Program-made: the position numbers and the translations under genes
Source of the DNA: Oscillospiraceae bacterium
GTDB taxonomy: Bacteria > Bacillota > Clostridia > Oscillospirales > Ruminococcaceae
DNA length: 64,000 nt
Reading direction: 5' to 3'
Assembly (NCBI GenBank): GCA_015067025.1
Contig: SVNC01000009.1
Span: forward strand, 1-64,000
The notes under the pieces: model-generated
Seen by the model: only the letters and a program-made list of their open reading frames with translations
What the model was told of the DNA's origin: nothing
Databases searched by the model: none
Shown: piece after piece, positions 33,943 through 43,031 of the stretch
Layout of the letters: each line of letters begins with the position of its first letter
Position numbering within the stretch: position 1 is the stretch's first letter

Positions 33943-34665
33943 ATGGCAGAGCTTACCTGTAAATACAGCTCTGTGCAGACTATGGGCACTTTAGACGGCC
34001 CGGGGGTAAGATTTGTTTTATTCCTGCAAGGTTGCCCTCTTTCCTGCGGGTACTGTCACAATCCCGAAACAAGAGCCTTTGACGGCGGTAAGACCGCCAC
34101 GGTAACGGAAATTATGGCAAAGGTTTCAAGATGTCGCTCTTATTTTGGTAAAAAGGGCGGAATAACCGTCTCGGGCGGTGAACCTTTGGTACAGGCAAAA
34201 TTTATAACAGAGCTTTTTAAAGAGTGCAGAAAAGCGGGCATTCACACCTGCATTGACACATCGGGATGTATACTAAGCGACGATATCGAAGAAATGTTGA
34301 ATTACACCGATCTTTGTCTTCTTGATATCAAGATGACGAATAACGAGGACTATAAAAAGCTTATCGGCTGTGATATGTCAGCACCACTGGGATTTCTTCA
34401 GAAGTTGTCGGAAAAGGACGTCAAGGTCTGGTTAAGACAGGTTATCGTTGAGGGTATAAACGATAACGAAGAAAACGTAAAGCTCTTTAACGACATTGCT
34501 GAAAAATACGACAACGTTACCTTTACGGAGCTTCTCCCGTTCAGAAAGCTTTGCGAAAGTAAATATAAGGAGATGAATATCCCATTCCCCTTTGAAGCTT
34601 ACCCTGAAACCGAAAGAGCGGTAATAGAAAAGCTGTCACAGAAACTTACTAAAAGAAACAAATAG
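33943..34665 (+). CDS. pflA: pyruvate formate-lyase activating enzyme
   Basis: 240 residues. The radical SAM cluster motif is C31-x3-C35-x2-C38 (GCPLSCGYCHNPE). SAM-binding ISGGEP-like VSGGEPLVQ and the N-terminal SVQTMGTLDGPGVRFVLFLQG are specific for PflA. It abstracts a hydrogen from the PflB glycine to make the radical. It begins one base after the pflB stop and is translationally coupled. Confidence 0.97.
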   Translation: MAELTCKYSSVQTMGTLDGPGVRFVLFLQGCPLSCGYCHNPETRAFDGGKTATVTEIMAKVSRCRSYFGKKGGITVSGGEPLVQAKFITELFKECRKAGIHTCIDTSGCILSDDIEEMLNYTDLCLLDIKMTNNEDYKKLIGCDMSAPLGFLQKLSEKDVKVWLRQVIVEGINDNEENVKLFNDIAEKYDNVTFTELLPFRKLCESKYKEMNIPFPFEAYPETERAVIEKLSQKLTKRNK

Positions 34666-34671
34666 TATAAC

Positions 34672-34704
34672 AAAAAAGACACAGTAAAAAACTGTGTCTT
34701 TTTT
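34672..34704. terminator. bidirectional intrinsic terminator after pflA
   Basis: AAAAAAGACACAGT and ACTGTGTCTTTTTT form a perfect stem with a five-base loop between pflA and the convergent sugar ABC operon. Confidence 0.93.
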
Positions 34705-34733
34705 GTTATATGGAGATTTTGAGGAAATTGCTT

Positions 34734-35612
34734 TTATTCCTTTACCGAGCCTGAAACTAAATTTGAATAAATTGACTTCTGCATTGAAAGGAAGATTATA
34801 AGCGTGGGTATGATACAGATAATTATACCCGCAAAGATAATTTCCCACTTTGAGCCGAGCGGTCCTATAAAGCGGTAAAGGGCAGTTGATACTACCTCAA
34901 GTCCATCACTGGGCATATAGAGCTTTGCTGTATAGAAGTCGTTATAAATGCTTACAAGCTTTATAACAAGAACGGTTGCTATAGCAGGGCGGAGCATAGG
35001 TAAAATGATGCTCCAGTATACTCTCGGATAAGAGCAGCCGTCAAGGATGGCACTTTCGTCAAGGGATACCGATATGTTGTTAAGGAACTGTATAAAAATG
35101 TATATTGAAATGATATCCGTACCGATATAAAGGATTATAGGAGCTGCAAGAGTATCGTATATTCCTAACATATGCACTATCTGGAATACCGTAACCTGCA
35201 TTGAAATACTTGGGAGCAGAGCAACGCCTAAGAATATGGTTTTTATAAGTCTTGTAAAAAGCATATTGAAACGCTGTACCACAAAGGCGGTCATCGTGCC
35301 CGTTATGATAGTGCCTGCACAGGAGAATACGAGGATTATTGCAGTATTTAAAAGACCCTGCATTACCTTTCCGTCTTCAAAGGCGATCTTGAAGTTTTCA
35401 AGGTGGAGGGTTTTCGGCAGGTCAAAGGCACCCGATTCGAGAAAATCGGCGTGAGTCTTGAATGCACCGAATATTACTACTATAAGAGGAATAACCACCA
35501 TAAGGCAAGCGGCAACAAGTATCACGTACTTCATTATAACGAAGAATAGTCTTATCGCCTTGGGAGTTTCCTTAAAGGTGTATTTGCTGAGATCTATTTT
35601 ATTTTCTTCCAT
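34734..35612 (-). CDS. sugar ABC transporter permease (MalG type)
   Basis: 292 residues, six transmembrane segments. The EAA loop is LDESAILDGCSYPRVYWSIILPMLRPAI, which contacts the ATPase. The N-terminal ETPKAIRLFFVIMKYVIL leads into the first helix. It starts eight bases after the MalF-type permease gene. No ATPase gene is present, so a shared MsmK/UgpC-type ATPase elsewhere is likely. Confidence 0.93.
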   Translation of the reverse strand: MEENKIDLSKYTFKETPKAIRLFFVIMKYVILVAACLMVVIPLIVVIFGAFKTHADFLESGAFDLPKTLHLENFKIAFEDGKVMQGLLNTAIILVFSCAGTIITGTMTAFVVQRFNMLFTRLIKTIFLGVALLPSISMQVTVFQIVHMLGIYDTLAAPIILYIGTDIISIYIFIQFLNNISVSLDESAILDGCSYPRVYWSIILPMLRPAIATVLVIKLVSIYNDFYTAKLYMPSDGLEVVSTALYRFIGPLGSKWEIIFAGIIICIIPTLIIFLSMQKSIYSNLVSGSVKE

Positions 35613-35620
35613 CTCTTCAC

Positions 35621-36526
35621 CTACTTTTCTTCTTTGAAGAATATCTTCTGAATAATAGTTATCACTATAATTATCAGAAGCAGAACTATCGCCATTGCTG
35701 AGGCAAGACCGACTTTATGGAAGGTAAAGCCTACCTCCTGCGTTTTTATTACAAAGGTGCTGGTATCAAATTTACCGCCTGTTATTACGTAGGGTATCTC
35801 GAATACCGAGGTTGCACCCTTGATCGACAGAATAAGCTGTAAAGCAACGATCGGTCTGATGCTGGGGAATATAATACGCCAGAAGCGTTGCCAAGCGTTC
35901 GCACCGTCAATTTCCGCCGCCTCATAAATATCAGGAGAAATTGACTGTATAGCTCCGATGAACATAAGTATATCAAAGCCTATGTAACGCCATATAGAAG
36001 CAAATACCAGACACCAGTTGTTAAGGCTCTTGTTTGTAAGCCAGTTTATTGGGTCAGAACCGAACAACGCCAAAATAGAGTTTAACGTTCCGCCGTCGTC
36101 AACCTTGAAAAATCTTTGGAATATAAGAGCTACGGCAACACCGTTCATAAGATAGGGGAAGAAGATAAAGCCCTTGAATATTCCTGCTCCTTTTATCTTT
36201 GAGCATAAAAGAGTTGCGATAAAAAGTGCTAATGCAAGCTGGATAAATGATCCTACAAAGTAATAAATACTGTTTATAAAGGTCTTGAGATAGGTCATAT
36301 CAGTAAACAGAGTCTTGTAATTTTCAAAACCTATCCACTTTGCACTTAGTCCCAGCTCGTCACGTTCCTGAAAACTGAACAGTATCATATTGAAGGCAGG
36401 GATGATAGTAAAAAGTATAAGCAGGACTACGGGTACAAGCAGAAATAAAAAGGTAGTAAGATATTTCTGCCCCGTATAGCCCTTTATCCATTGTAAAAGG
36501 GTGCGTTTTGATTTGGTCTGCTGCAT
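35621..36526 (-). CDS. sugar ABC transporter permease (MalF type)
   Basis: 301 residues, six transmembrane segments, with the EAA loop YEAAEIDGANAWQRFWRIIFPSIRP. It forms the channel with the MalG-type partner encoded just downstream. The gene lies 237 bp after the binding-protein gene, and an imperfect hairpin in that gap could reduce permease expression relative to the binding protein. Confidence 0.93.
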   Translation of the reverse strand: MQQTKSKRTLLQWIKGYTGQKYLTTFLFLLVPVVLLILFTIIPAFNMILFSFQERDELGLSAKWIGFENYKTLFTDMTYLKTFINSIYYFVGSFIQLALALFIATLLCSKIKGAGIFKGFIFFPYLMNGVAVALIFQRFFKVDDGGTLNSILALFGSDPINWLTNKSLNNWCLVFASIWRYIGFDILMFIGAIQSISPDIYEAAEIDGANAWQRFWRIIFPSIRPIVALQLILSIKGATSVFEIPYVITGGKFDTSTFVIKTQEVGFTFHKVGLASAMAIVLLLIIIVITIIQKIFFKEEK

Positions 36527-36569
36527 AATAACGCCGATCCTTTCTTTTTGAAAAATTTCCTTTAATAAA

Positions 36570-36604
36570 GCTAATTCGGAAAGGTAAAAACCTCTCCGAA
36601 TTAA
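36570..36604 (-). terminator. hairpin between binding-protein and permease genes
   Basis: TAATTCGGA and TCCGAATTA arms with AGG/CCT form a stem of about twelve pairs. The T run after it on the minus strand is short, so it probably acts as an attenuator or RNA stabiliser. The remainder of 36605-36762 shows no gene. Confidence 0.5.
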
Positions 36605-36762
36605 CTTTGTGTTTGGAGTATCTATGAAGAAAATACGTTAGCGAAATTTATATGTCAAACCGGCAAAGAATATAGTAATGCTGAAAAGTAAGGGATGATC
36701 TATGGGTTAATGAAAGGTATATGAAGCACATTACCATAATTCTTTGCTTCGGTCATAACATC

Positions 36763-38184
36763 TTAGCCTGCGAGGTATGTGCTGAGAGCTTCGTTAGCGT
36801 CTCTTGTAGCGTTCCACTTCGCATTCATATCATCAATGATCGTCTTGAAGCCTGCGTCGCCTTCGCCTGCGAATGCAGCTTCAGCCATTCTGAGCTTGAA
36901 GTTTGCAGAATCGCCTGCCCAGATACCAACTTCTGAGTCGTTGTCGATTGCGTTCCATACGCCTGTAAGACCTTCGGGAGCTGTATTAGCTGTAAAGTAT
37001 TCGCAGCCTTCAAAAGCTGAAAGGTAACCGGGGAGCTTGCTGCCCTTAAGTGCGTTTACGCTCTGTTCTGACTCGGAGAAACCTGAATCCTTGATGAACC
37101 ATTCGATGTACTTCTTACCGAGTTCCTTAACGTCAGCAGCGCTGTTCTTGTTTACGCCCATGCAGTAGTCTGCTGCGAGCTGTGCGTACTGCTTGCCATC
37201 CTTAGCTGTGAAGGGGGCAGGCATATAACCGATATCATCAGGATTTAAGCCGTTGTCAGCAGCAATCTGCTTGAACTGAGAAACTGCCCATGAACCCATT
37301 GTCATTGTAGCAATTTCGCCCTTAGCGATCATAAGCTTTGAGCCTTCCCAGTCTGTACCCATGGGGTCGCTTTCGATGAGAGAAGAATCTGAATAGATGT
37401 CATACATCAGCTTGAATACGTTGTAATAAGCGTCGCCTTCGATGAAGAGGTCTTCCTTCTTTGTGAGCTTATCTGTTTCGTAGTTTGCGTTACCGGATGC
37501 GGACATTACCAGTGAGCACCACTGAGAAGCTGTCCAAGAAGCATCCTTGTAGTTTGTGTAATAAGGAATAGCGTCAGTCTTTTCTTCAATTGCCTTTAAA
37601 GCGTTGATGAATTCTTCTGCTGTCTTGGGAGCTGTTGTAATTCCTGCTGCTTCCCATACCTTCTTGTTGTAGCAGATACCGCCGCTAACTGAGCCGAGGT
37701 GAGCAAGACCATAAACTGTTCCGTCATACATTTTCTGGTCAGCCCACATATAAGTTTCCTTCAGTTCGTCATATGAACCGAGGGGTTCAAAGAAGTTGCC
37801 GAGTTCTGCAACCTTTACAGTATCGGGTATCATAAGTACGTCGCCGTAGCTTGTTGTACTCATCATTGTTGAAACGTCGCCTGCATAATCCTTGAATGCC
37901 TGATATTCAACTGTGCAGTTGTACTTTTCTTCAAAAGCGTCTGTCATCTTTTCGAGAGAGCCGTCTTCCTTGCGGTCTGTACGATGTGTAAGAACCTTAA
38001 GGGTGAGCTTTTCACCGCTGTCTGTCTTAGACTCGTCATCGTTCTTTGATTCTTCTGTTACTGAAGATGTTGTGTCATTCTTGGATGATGTGTCTGTTGA
38101 TGATGTGTTCTGTGTCTGGCATGCTGTAAGTGAAAAAACTGCACTTGCTGCAAGAATACCAGCCATAATTCTTTTGAGTTTCAT
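36763..38184 (-). CDS. sugar ABC transporter substrate-binding lipoprotein
   Basis: 473 residues from the ATG at 38184, seven bases after GGAGGAC; an ATG 15 bases upstream overlaps that site. The lipobox is LTAC (C22), followed by an acidic Ser/Thr linker. The mature domain has the extracellular solute-binding type-1 pattern (LTHRTDRKEDGSLEKMTDAFEEKYNCTVEYQ, then YDGTVYGLAHLGSVSGG, then GEIATMTMGSWA). It delivers a sugar, probably an oligosaccharide, to the two permeases encoded downstream. Operator-like palindromes just upstream suggest LacI-type or catabolite control. Confidence 0.93.
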   Translation of the reverse strand: MKLKRIMAGILAASAVFSLTACQTQNTSSTDTSSKNDTTSSVTEESKNDDESKTDSGEKLTLKVLTHRTDRKEDGSLEKMTDAFEEKYNCTVEYQAFKDYAGDVSTMMSTTSYGDVLMIPDTVKVAELGNFFEPLGSYDELKETYMWADQKMYDGTVYGLAHLGSVSGGICYNKKVWEAAGITTAPKTAEEFINALKAIEEKTDAIPYYTNYKDASWTASQWCSLVMSASGNANYETDKLTKKEDLFIEGDAYYNVFKLMYDIYSDSSLIESDPMGTDWEGSKLMIAKGEIATMTMGSWAVSQFKQIAADNGLNPDDIGYMPAPFTAKDGKQYAQLAADYCMGVNKNSAADVKELGKKYIEWFIKDSGFSESEQSVNALKGSKLPGYLSAFEGCEYFTANTAPEGLTGVWNAIDNDSEVGIWAGDSANFKLRMAEAAFAGEGDAGFKTIIDDMNAKWNATRDANEALSTYLAG

Positions 38185-38221
38185 TATGTAGTCCTCCATG
38201 ATTAATTCTAAAATGAATTGT

Positions 38222-38250
38222 TAAAACGTTTTACTTAAGTTTAAGTAAAT
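38222..38250. promoter_or_regulatory. operators of the sugar ABC operon
   Basis: TAAAACGTTTTA (38222-38233) is a perfect 12-bp palindrome with the central CG of LacI-family operators. TTTACTTAA and TTAAGTAAA (38230-38238, 38241-38249) form a second palindrome overlapping it. Both lie just downstream of the predicted transcription start, suited to repression. Confidence 0.6.
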
Positions 38251-38270
38251 TATTTCCGCTTTCACTTAAT

Positions 38271-38298
38271 ATCATAACATAGATTAACTTAAAGTCAA
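38271..38298 (-). promoter_or_regulatory. promoter of the sugar ABC operon
   Basis: On the minus strand TTGACT (38298-38293) and TATGAT (38276-38271) with a 16-bp spacer. The AT-rich stretch 38300-38520 upstream shows no gene; it contains TGTAACGCGTTACA-like palindrome near 38415-38430. Confidence 0.6.
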
Positions 38299-38522
38299 TT
38301 GGAGGATACAAATTTCGGTAAACTTTTATAATTAAATACACTATATTTTTTGCAGAATTGCTAAAATGTAAACGAAAGTTGGTTTGTTACATCTTTTTTT
38401 TACTTAAAAATCGTATGTAACGCGTTACATGGGTTACAAATTAATTTAGCTAAAATTTAAAAACTGTTATTTGATTTAAGTCAATTTGAGCTAAAAGAAA
38501 ACAATTTATATTACTTCATTCA

Positions 38523-38557
38523 AAAAAGCCACACCTGATATTATCAGATATGGCTTC
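38523..38557 (-). terminator. intrinsic terminator after ispD
   Basis: AAGCCA and CTGAT arms pair with ATCAG and TGGCTT; the minus strand continues into TTTTTTG. Confidence 0.75.
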
Positions 38558-38562
38558 GTTTT

Positions 38563-39243
38563 TTATTCACTTAAAAAAGCTTTAGCTATAATAAGATCCT
38601 CAGGCGAGGTAAGCTTTATATTGCGGTAATCGCCTTCAACCACGGCAACGTTACAGCCGACAAGTTCGGCAGCACTTGCATCATCGGTAATTTCGGCATT
38701 ATGCTCTGCTACATATTCTATAGCCTTTTTATATACCTCTTTTGTAAACGCCTGAGGTGTCTGTGCTGACATAAGATTTTTTCTTTCGGGAGTATCGGAA
38801 ATGAAACCGTTGTCCACTTTTTTTATAGTATCCTTTACCCGTACCGCCGCTATAGCACCACCGTTTTCTATGGCACTTTCGGTAACTCTGTTACAAAGTT
38901 CACAGGTTACAAGCGGCCTTGCACCGTCATGCACAGATATGATATCTGAGTTTTCGCTCATAGCATTAAAGGCGTTGACGGCAGATTCGTTTCTTTCCTT
39001 GCCGCCAAGAATCGTCTTTATCGGCTTTTCGCTTTTGACATTGTGTAAAAGCTCTTTTATAGCGTCAATGTTGCCTTCGGATGCAACTATTATAAGCTCA
39101 TCGGCACAGCTTTTCAAAAACTTTTCTACGCTGTATAACAGTACGGGCTTTCCGTTTAAGTCGGCGGTTATTTTGTCAATTCCCATACGGGAGGAGCTTC
39201 CTGCCGCCAAAATAACGGCTGATATGAATTTACCCTTTTGCAT
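38563..39243 (-). CDS. ispD: 2-C-methyl-D-erythritol 4-phosphate cytidylyltransferase
   Basis: 226 residues, normal length. It makes CDP-methylerythritol in the MEP pathway for isoprenoids. The nucleotide-binding motif is LAAGSSSRMGIDK, followed by VHDGARPLV, AVRVKDTIK, QTPQAF and TDDASAAE, all typical of IspD. The gene follows pheA by 13 bp and is probably cotranscribed with it. Confidence 0.96.
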   Translation of the reverse strand: MQKGKFISAVILAAGSSSRMGIDKITADLNGKPVLLYSVEKFLKSCADELIIVASEGNIDAIKELLHNVKSEKPIKTILGGKERNESAVNAFNAMSENSDIISVHDGARPLVTCELCNRVTESAIENGGAIAAVRVKDTIKKVDNGFISDTPERKNLMSAQTPQAFTKEVYKKAIEYVAEHNAEITDDASAAELVGCNVAVVEGDYRNIKLTSPEDLIIAKAFLSE

Positions 39244-39256
39244 AACGCTCCTTCTG

Positions 39257-40381
39257 TCAGTTTATGTGACGGTAGTTACCTAAGAATTTATAATACTTCA
39301 TCTCGTCCTTTAAGTTGACGAGCAGACGGTTTATATCGGGGTTATTGATATTACCCTCAAAGTCAAGATAGAAAATGACGTCAAAGGTGTCATCCTTGAT
39401 GTCCAAAAAGCCTTCAGGGACGGGAGCACTTTCGATCTTGCTGAGGTTAAGACCGTAAAAAGCAAATCTTGTCAGCATACGATAAAGCGAACCTGAGGTG
39501 TTTGGGATAGAAACGCAGATAGAAATAGTATCCGCCTTTTCTTCTATTCTTAACTTTTTTGATATGCAGATAAATCTTGTAGTGTTGTCAGGGTTATCTG
39601 CAATATTATCGTCTATAATCTGAAGATTATACAGCTTTGCACATTCGGGTGAGCATATTGCGGCTACCGTCATATCCTCAATTTCGCTTACCATTTTAGC
39701 GGCAAGGGCAGTATTCTGATAGGAATAAGTCTTTACACCCTTTTCCTGAAGGAATTTGGAGCATTGCATAAGTGCCTGCTCGTGAGAGTATATACTCTTT
39801 ATATCTGAGCCTTTCTTTGCCGCAAGGCAGTGCTTTATTCTCACGTCGGTACGCTTGCAGATATAGAAATCATACTTTGATAAAAGTCTGTAGGTCTGGG
39901 ACACTTCTCCTGCGGAGCTGTTATCTATGGGAAGAACGCCGTAATCCGCTTCGCCCTTATCAACTGCGGTAAATACGTCAGAAAAATCAGGATAGAAATT
40001 TATATCCTTTTCAGAAAAAAGCTTGTGGCACGCCTGTTCGGTATTGCTTCCTGCTGTACCCGGGCAGGCGATGACTATATCCTTTTCCTTTAAAGGCTCG
40101 AAGTCTACTTCTTCTTCCTTTGTAAGTAGCTTTGACTGAAGGCATTTTGAAATATCCATAATATTCTGGAAAAGAAATTCAGAACCGCAGGCAAGCTCAG
40201 CGGGAGATGCCGCTGACATTCTTGCTAAAATTTCTTCCTCTCTCTTGCTCTGAAATACGGGGAGATTATTTTCTTTCTTATATCTTGCCACGTCAACGCA
40301 AAGCTGCATACGGTCAAGGAAAAGCTTTAATATCTCGTCATCCGTTTTGTCTATCTGTTCTCTGATTTTTGATAAATCCAT
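39257..40381 (-). CDS. pheA: bifunctional chorismate mutase / prephenate dehydratase (P-protein)
   Basis: 374 residues. Chorismate mutase AroQ domain at about 1-85 (REQIDKTDDEILKLFLDRM). Prephenate dehydratase at about 107-285 with YGVLPIDNSSAGEV and the catalytic NTTRF. The C-terminal ACT domain (about 295-374) normally binds phenylalanine with an ESRP motif; here it reads KIESAP, so the arginine is alanine. The enzyme converts chorismate to phenylpyruvate. The altered ACT motif could weaken feedback inhibition; this is inference. Confidence 0.95.
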   Translation of the reverse strand: MDLSKIREQIDKTDDEILKLFLDRMQLCVDVARYKKENNLPVFQSKREEEILARMSAASPAELACGSEFLFQNIMDISKCLQSKLLTKEEEVDFEPLKEKDIVIACPGTAGSNTEQACHKLFSEKDINFYPDFSDVFTAVDKGEADYGVLPIDNSSAGEVSQTYRLLSKYDFYICKRTDVRIKHCLAAKKGSDIKSIYSHEQALMQCSKFLQEKGVKTYSYQNTALAAKMVSEIEDMTVAAICSPECAKLYNLQIIDDNIADNPDNTTRFICISKKLRIEEKADTISICVSIPNTSGSLYRMLTRFAFYGLNLSKIESAPVPEGFLDIKDDTFDVIFYLDFEGNINNPDINRLLVNLKDEMKYYKFLGNYRHIN

Positions 40382-40392
40382 ATTTACTCCTG

Positions 40393-40432
40393 AAAAATCA
40401 GGCGTACCGACGCCTTAGCGACGGGACGCCTG
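40393..40432 (-). terminator. terminator between the PASTA protein gene and pheA
   Basis: CAGGCGT and ACGCCTG form the base of a stem with partial inner pairing; on the minus strand ATTTTTC follows. Confidence 0.65.
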
Positions 40433-40441
40433 TCCATAAAC

Positions 40442-42208
40442 TTATTCTGCTGATGATTCCGTCTGTGAAGAAGAGCTGTTTGTAGTTGCACCTGTTCTTA
40501 CAGAGTAGTAAACTGTAACCTTTTCGGATTTTTCTACGTTTATCTTGTCGCCGACCTTCTTGTTGCACTTAAGCACCATATTAGGCTCTATTTCATTTGC
40601 AACCTGAGGCTTCTTTTCAAACTTGATATTGCTCTGTGAAAGAAGTGCTGTGTATTCATCAACCGTCATACCCTCGTAATCGGGTAGCGGAACTTCGCTG
40701 GGTCCCTTACTTACTATAAGCTCTATTTCCTGACCGTTCTTTACTTCTGTATCAGCCTTTACGCTCTGCTTTATTACAAGACCTGCCGCAACCTTATCAT
40801 CAAACTTATACGTTGCGGTTATCTTAAGGAAGGCGTAGCTCTGATTTTCCTGAACGGAAGTGAATATTCTGCCCACAAAGTTAGGTACGATATAGACCGT
40901 ATCATTGGGAGCGACGCTTGTCACGCCTGAAGAGGTTTCTTCCGTCAGAGGAGGAAGCGTCAGTATTTCCTTTGAGCTTGTAGGCTCAGAGGTTTCAGGA
41001 ACTGAATAGTAATTCGGGTCGGAGGAGTTTGTTCCGAAGTCCGAAGAAGCGAATATTCCTATTGCTATAGAGAAGGCTGTTACGATAGCAACGCAGATTA
41101 TAATAGTGATTATAATTGCTGTGGGGTTGCTTTCCTGCTTCTTTTTCTTTTTGTTTTCTGCGGATGGATGCTCGTAGCTTGTTTCAACACGTTTGACGGG
41201 TTTTGAAACCACAGCCGCCTTTACAGGTTCTGTTTCCGCTGTGTTGAATTTAGGCTGTTCAAAAAGCTTTACCACAAGCTCGGTTATTGACTGGATACGA
41301 GCTGAGGTGTTGAGCTTCAGACCGTTCATAATAACCTTAGAAACGTGGCTCGGAACGTTTCTGTTTATTGCCATAGGCTCTGCACAGGTGTCGTTGCCCA
41401 TTCTTGAAATAGACTCAACGGGTGCACAGCCTGTCAGCACTCTGTAAAGCGTTGCGGCAATGCCGTAAACGTCCGTCCATGCGCCCTGCCACTCGGCAGA
41501 TGAATACTGCTCAGGTGCGGCAAAGCCGGGGTACATCTCGCAGGCAATTTCCGTATTTGTTGTACGGCCTGCACTTATCTGGAAATCAATTAGTTTAAGC
41601 TCGTTCTTTTCAGTTACGAGGATGGTCTGAGGGCTGATGCCTCTGTGGATTATTCCCGCACTGTGAACCAGACTGAGAGTAGTCAATATCGGTGGGAACA
41701 GCTCCTTCACCCTGTCCCAGGTAAGCTCACCTGAGCAGTTTGAAAGATAGCTTTTCAGCGAAATTCCGTTTACGTATTCAAAAATAACGTAAGCGGTGTT
41801 GTTTTCAGGGAAAATATCCAGTACTGTCTGGATATGGGTCATTGTGCGTGCCTTCATCAATGCCTTATTCAGCTCTATAAATTCTGACATATAGGTCTTA
41901 TAAAGAGGCATCTGGTTTTGTTCTACTATTATATTGGGGTCGCCTTTTTTTCTGCTGCAGAGAGTGTCGGGCATATACTCCTTTATCGTTACCTTGGTAT
42001 CGGTAGCTTTATCATAGCCGATATAGGTAGCACCCTCTCCGTTGTAGCTCAGAAGCTTTCCTGCAATGTATCTGTCGTTAAGCACTGTACCCGGTGCAAG
42101 ATAAGAGGGAAGGTAGGGAGTTTCTTCGCTGTATCCGCACTGTTCGCAAGCACCGTCGCCGTTCTTTTCGCACATACATCCAAGACAAAGCTTATTAATC
42201 TGTGCCAT
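40442..42208 (-). CDS. membrane Ser/Thr protein kinase-like protein with PASTA domains, probable pseudokinase
   Basis: 588 residues. An N-terminal cysteine cluster (C8, C11, C13, C21, C24) looks like a zinc ribbon. The kinase-like domain spans about 45-320: glycine loop LLSYNGEGATYIGYD and VTIKEY lysine K76 are kept. The catalytic loop reads HRGISPQT (178-185) where HRDxxxxN is expected, so the catalytic Asp and metal-binding Asn are missing, and DFG reads DFQ (198-200). A transmembrane helix at about 366-390 leads to two PASTA-like repeats and a short one. PASTA domains sense muropeptides or lipid II. It may be a signalling scaffold rather than an active kinase. Confidence 0.85.
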   Translation of the reverse strand: MAQINKLCLGCMCEKNGDGACEQCGYSEETPYLPSYLAPGTVLNDRYIAGKLLSYNGEGATYIGYDKATDTKVTIKEYMPDTLCSRKKGDPNIIVEQNQMPLYKTYMSEFIELNKALMKARTMTHIQTVLDIFPENNTAYVIFEYVNGISLKSYLSNCSGELTWDRVKELFPPILTTLSLVHSAGIIHRGISPQTILVTEKNELKLIDFQISAGRTTNTEIACEMYPGFAAPEQYSSAEWQGAWTDVYGIAATLYRVLTGCAPVESISRMGNDTCAEPMAINRNVPSHVSKVIMNGLKLNTSARIQSITELVVKLFEQPKFNTAETEPVKAAVVSKPVKRVETSYEHPSAENKKKKKQESNPTAIIITIIICVAIVTAFSIAIGIFASSDFGTNSSDPNYYSVPETSEPTSSKEILTLPPLTEETSSGVTSVAPNDTVYIVPNFVGRIFTSVQENQSYAFLKITATYKFDDKVAAGLVIKQSVKADTEVKNGQEIELIVSKGPSEVPLPDYEGMTVDEYTALLSQSNIKFEKKPQVANEIEPNMVLKCNKKVGDKINVEKSEKVTVYYSVRTGATTNSSSSQTESSAE

Positions 42209-42429
42209 GTTGACAATCCTTTCTTTATTTCTTTATCTTACGCTTTGTCTTTCGGCAAAGCTGATATCTACACATTTTCTGATTATAATTTAACTACTAT
42301 ATAATAACCTAAAAAATTTTTCTTGTCAACGGTTTTAGCTAAATTGTAATAATATTGTAACTTTTAAGAAAAAAACGATGTGATTTTAAATAATAAAACG
42401 CTGTGCGGAACACTTTTTCTTTGTACAAG

Positions 42430-42458
42430 TTGACAAATTGCAAAAATAATATTATACT
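42430..42458 (+). promoter_or_regulatory. promoter of the 42493 gene
   Basis: TTGACA at 42430-42435 and TATACT at 42453-42458 with a 17-bp spacer, 35 bp before the start codon. Confidence 0.8.
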
Positions 42459-42492
42459 ATATATTAAGATATTTTGAAAGGTGACACACATT

Positions 42493-42816
42493 ATGTTGTT
42501 TCAGAAAAAGAAAAGCAAACAGAAGGATACGATGCCTTTAAAGTTAAAAATCGCCCTTGATAAAAGACCGCTCAAATACGTAACTATGCGTGACAGTGAG
42601 ACCTACAAAGAGATAAGACTGGGTGAAAACGGGGCTATCAACATAATGGACGGAGATTTTGTGCTGGTATGTATGGGCAAGGACGTTATGCGTTGTGATC
42701 TTGATGAGGTGAGAGTGGCAGAGCTTATGAATTTGTCAGGTATCACGGTGAAAGGAATTGATAAGGGGACGGGAAATGAAATGTCTGTTATTGCCTATTT
42801 TGCAGACAAGTTCTGA
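42493..42816 (+). CDS. small soluble protein of unknown function
   Basis: 107 residues from the ATG at 42493, preceded by GAAAGGTGA; an in-frame GTG overlaps that site. The protein is basic at the N-terminus (FQKKKSKQKD) and then alternates short strands (LKLKIALDKRPLKYVTMRD, NIMDGDFVLVCMG, GITVKGIDKGTG). No family recognised. It has its own strong promoter and terminator, which supports a real, well-expressed gene. Confidence 0.7.
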   Translation: MLFQKKKSKQKDTMPLKLKIALDKRPLKYVTMRDSETYKEIRLGENGAINIMDGDFVLVCMGKDVMRCDLDEVRVAELMNLSGITVKGIDKGTGNEMSVIAYFADKF

Positions 42817-42890
42817 AAAATAAACTTAAATTTTTATATTTCAAAGTAATTTTGTGCTATTCGTTTACAATAAAACGAAATAAATTTAGT

Positions 42891-42925
42891 AAAAACGAGG
42901 AAAATCTCTATTTTTCCTCGTTTTT
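42891..42925 (+). terminator. intrinsic terminator after the 42493 gene
   Basis: AAAAACGAGGAAAA and TTTTTCCTCGTTTTT form a stem with a six-base loop. Confidence 0.9.
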
Positions 42926-42928
42926 CTC

Positions 42929-42957
42929 TTGACTAAAGTAAAATAATGTTATATGAT
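42929..42957 (+). promoter_or_regulatory. promoter of rpe
   Basis: TTGACT at 42929-42934 and TATGAT at 42952-42957 with a 17-bp spacer. The -35 box directly follows the preceding terminator. Confidence 0.7.
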
Positions 42958-43031
42958 TAAACTGTATAATTGTGTGAAGTGTAGCTCGCAACCACATAAA
43001 TAATATATAGTAATAATAACAGAGGACTAAA

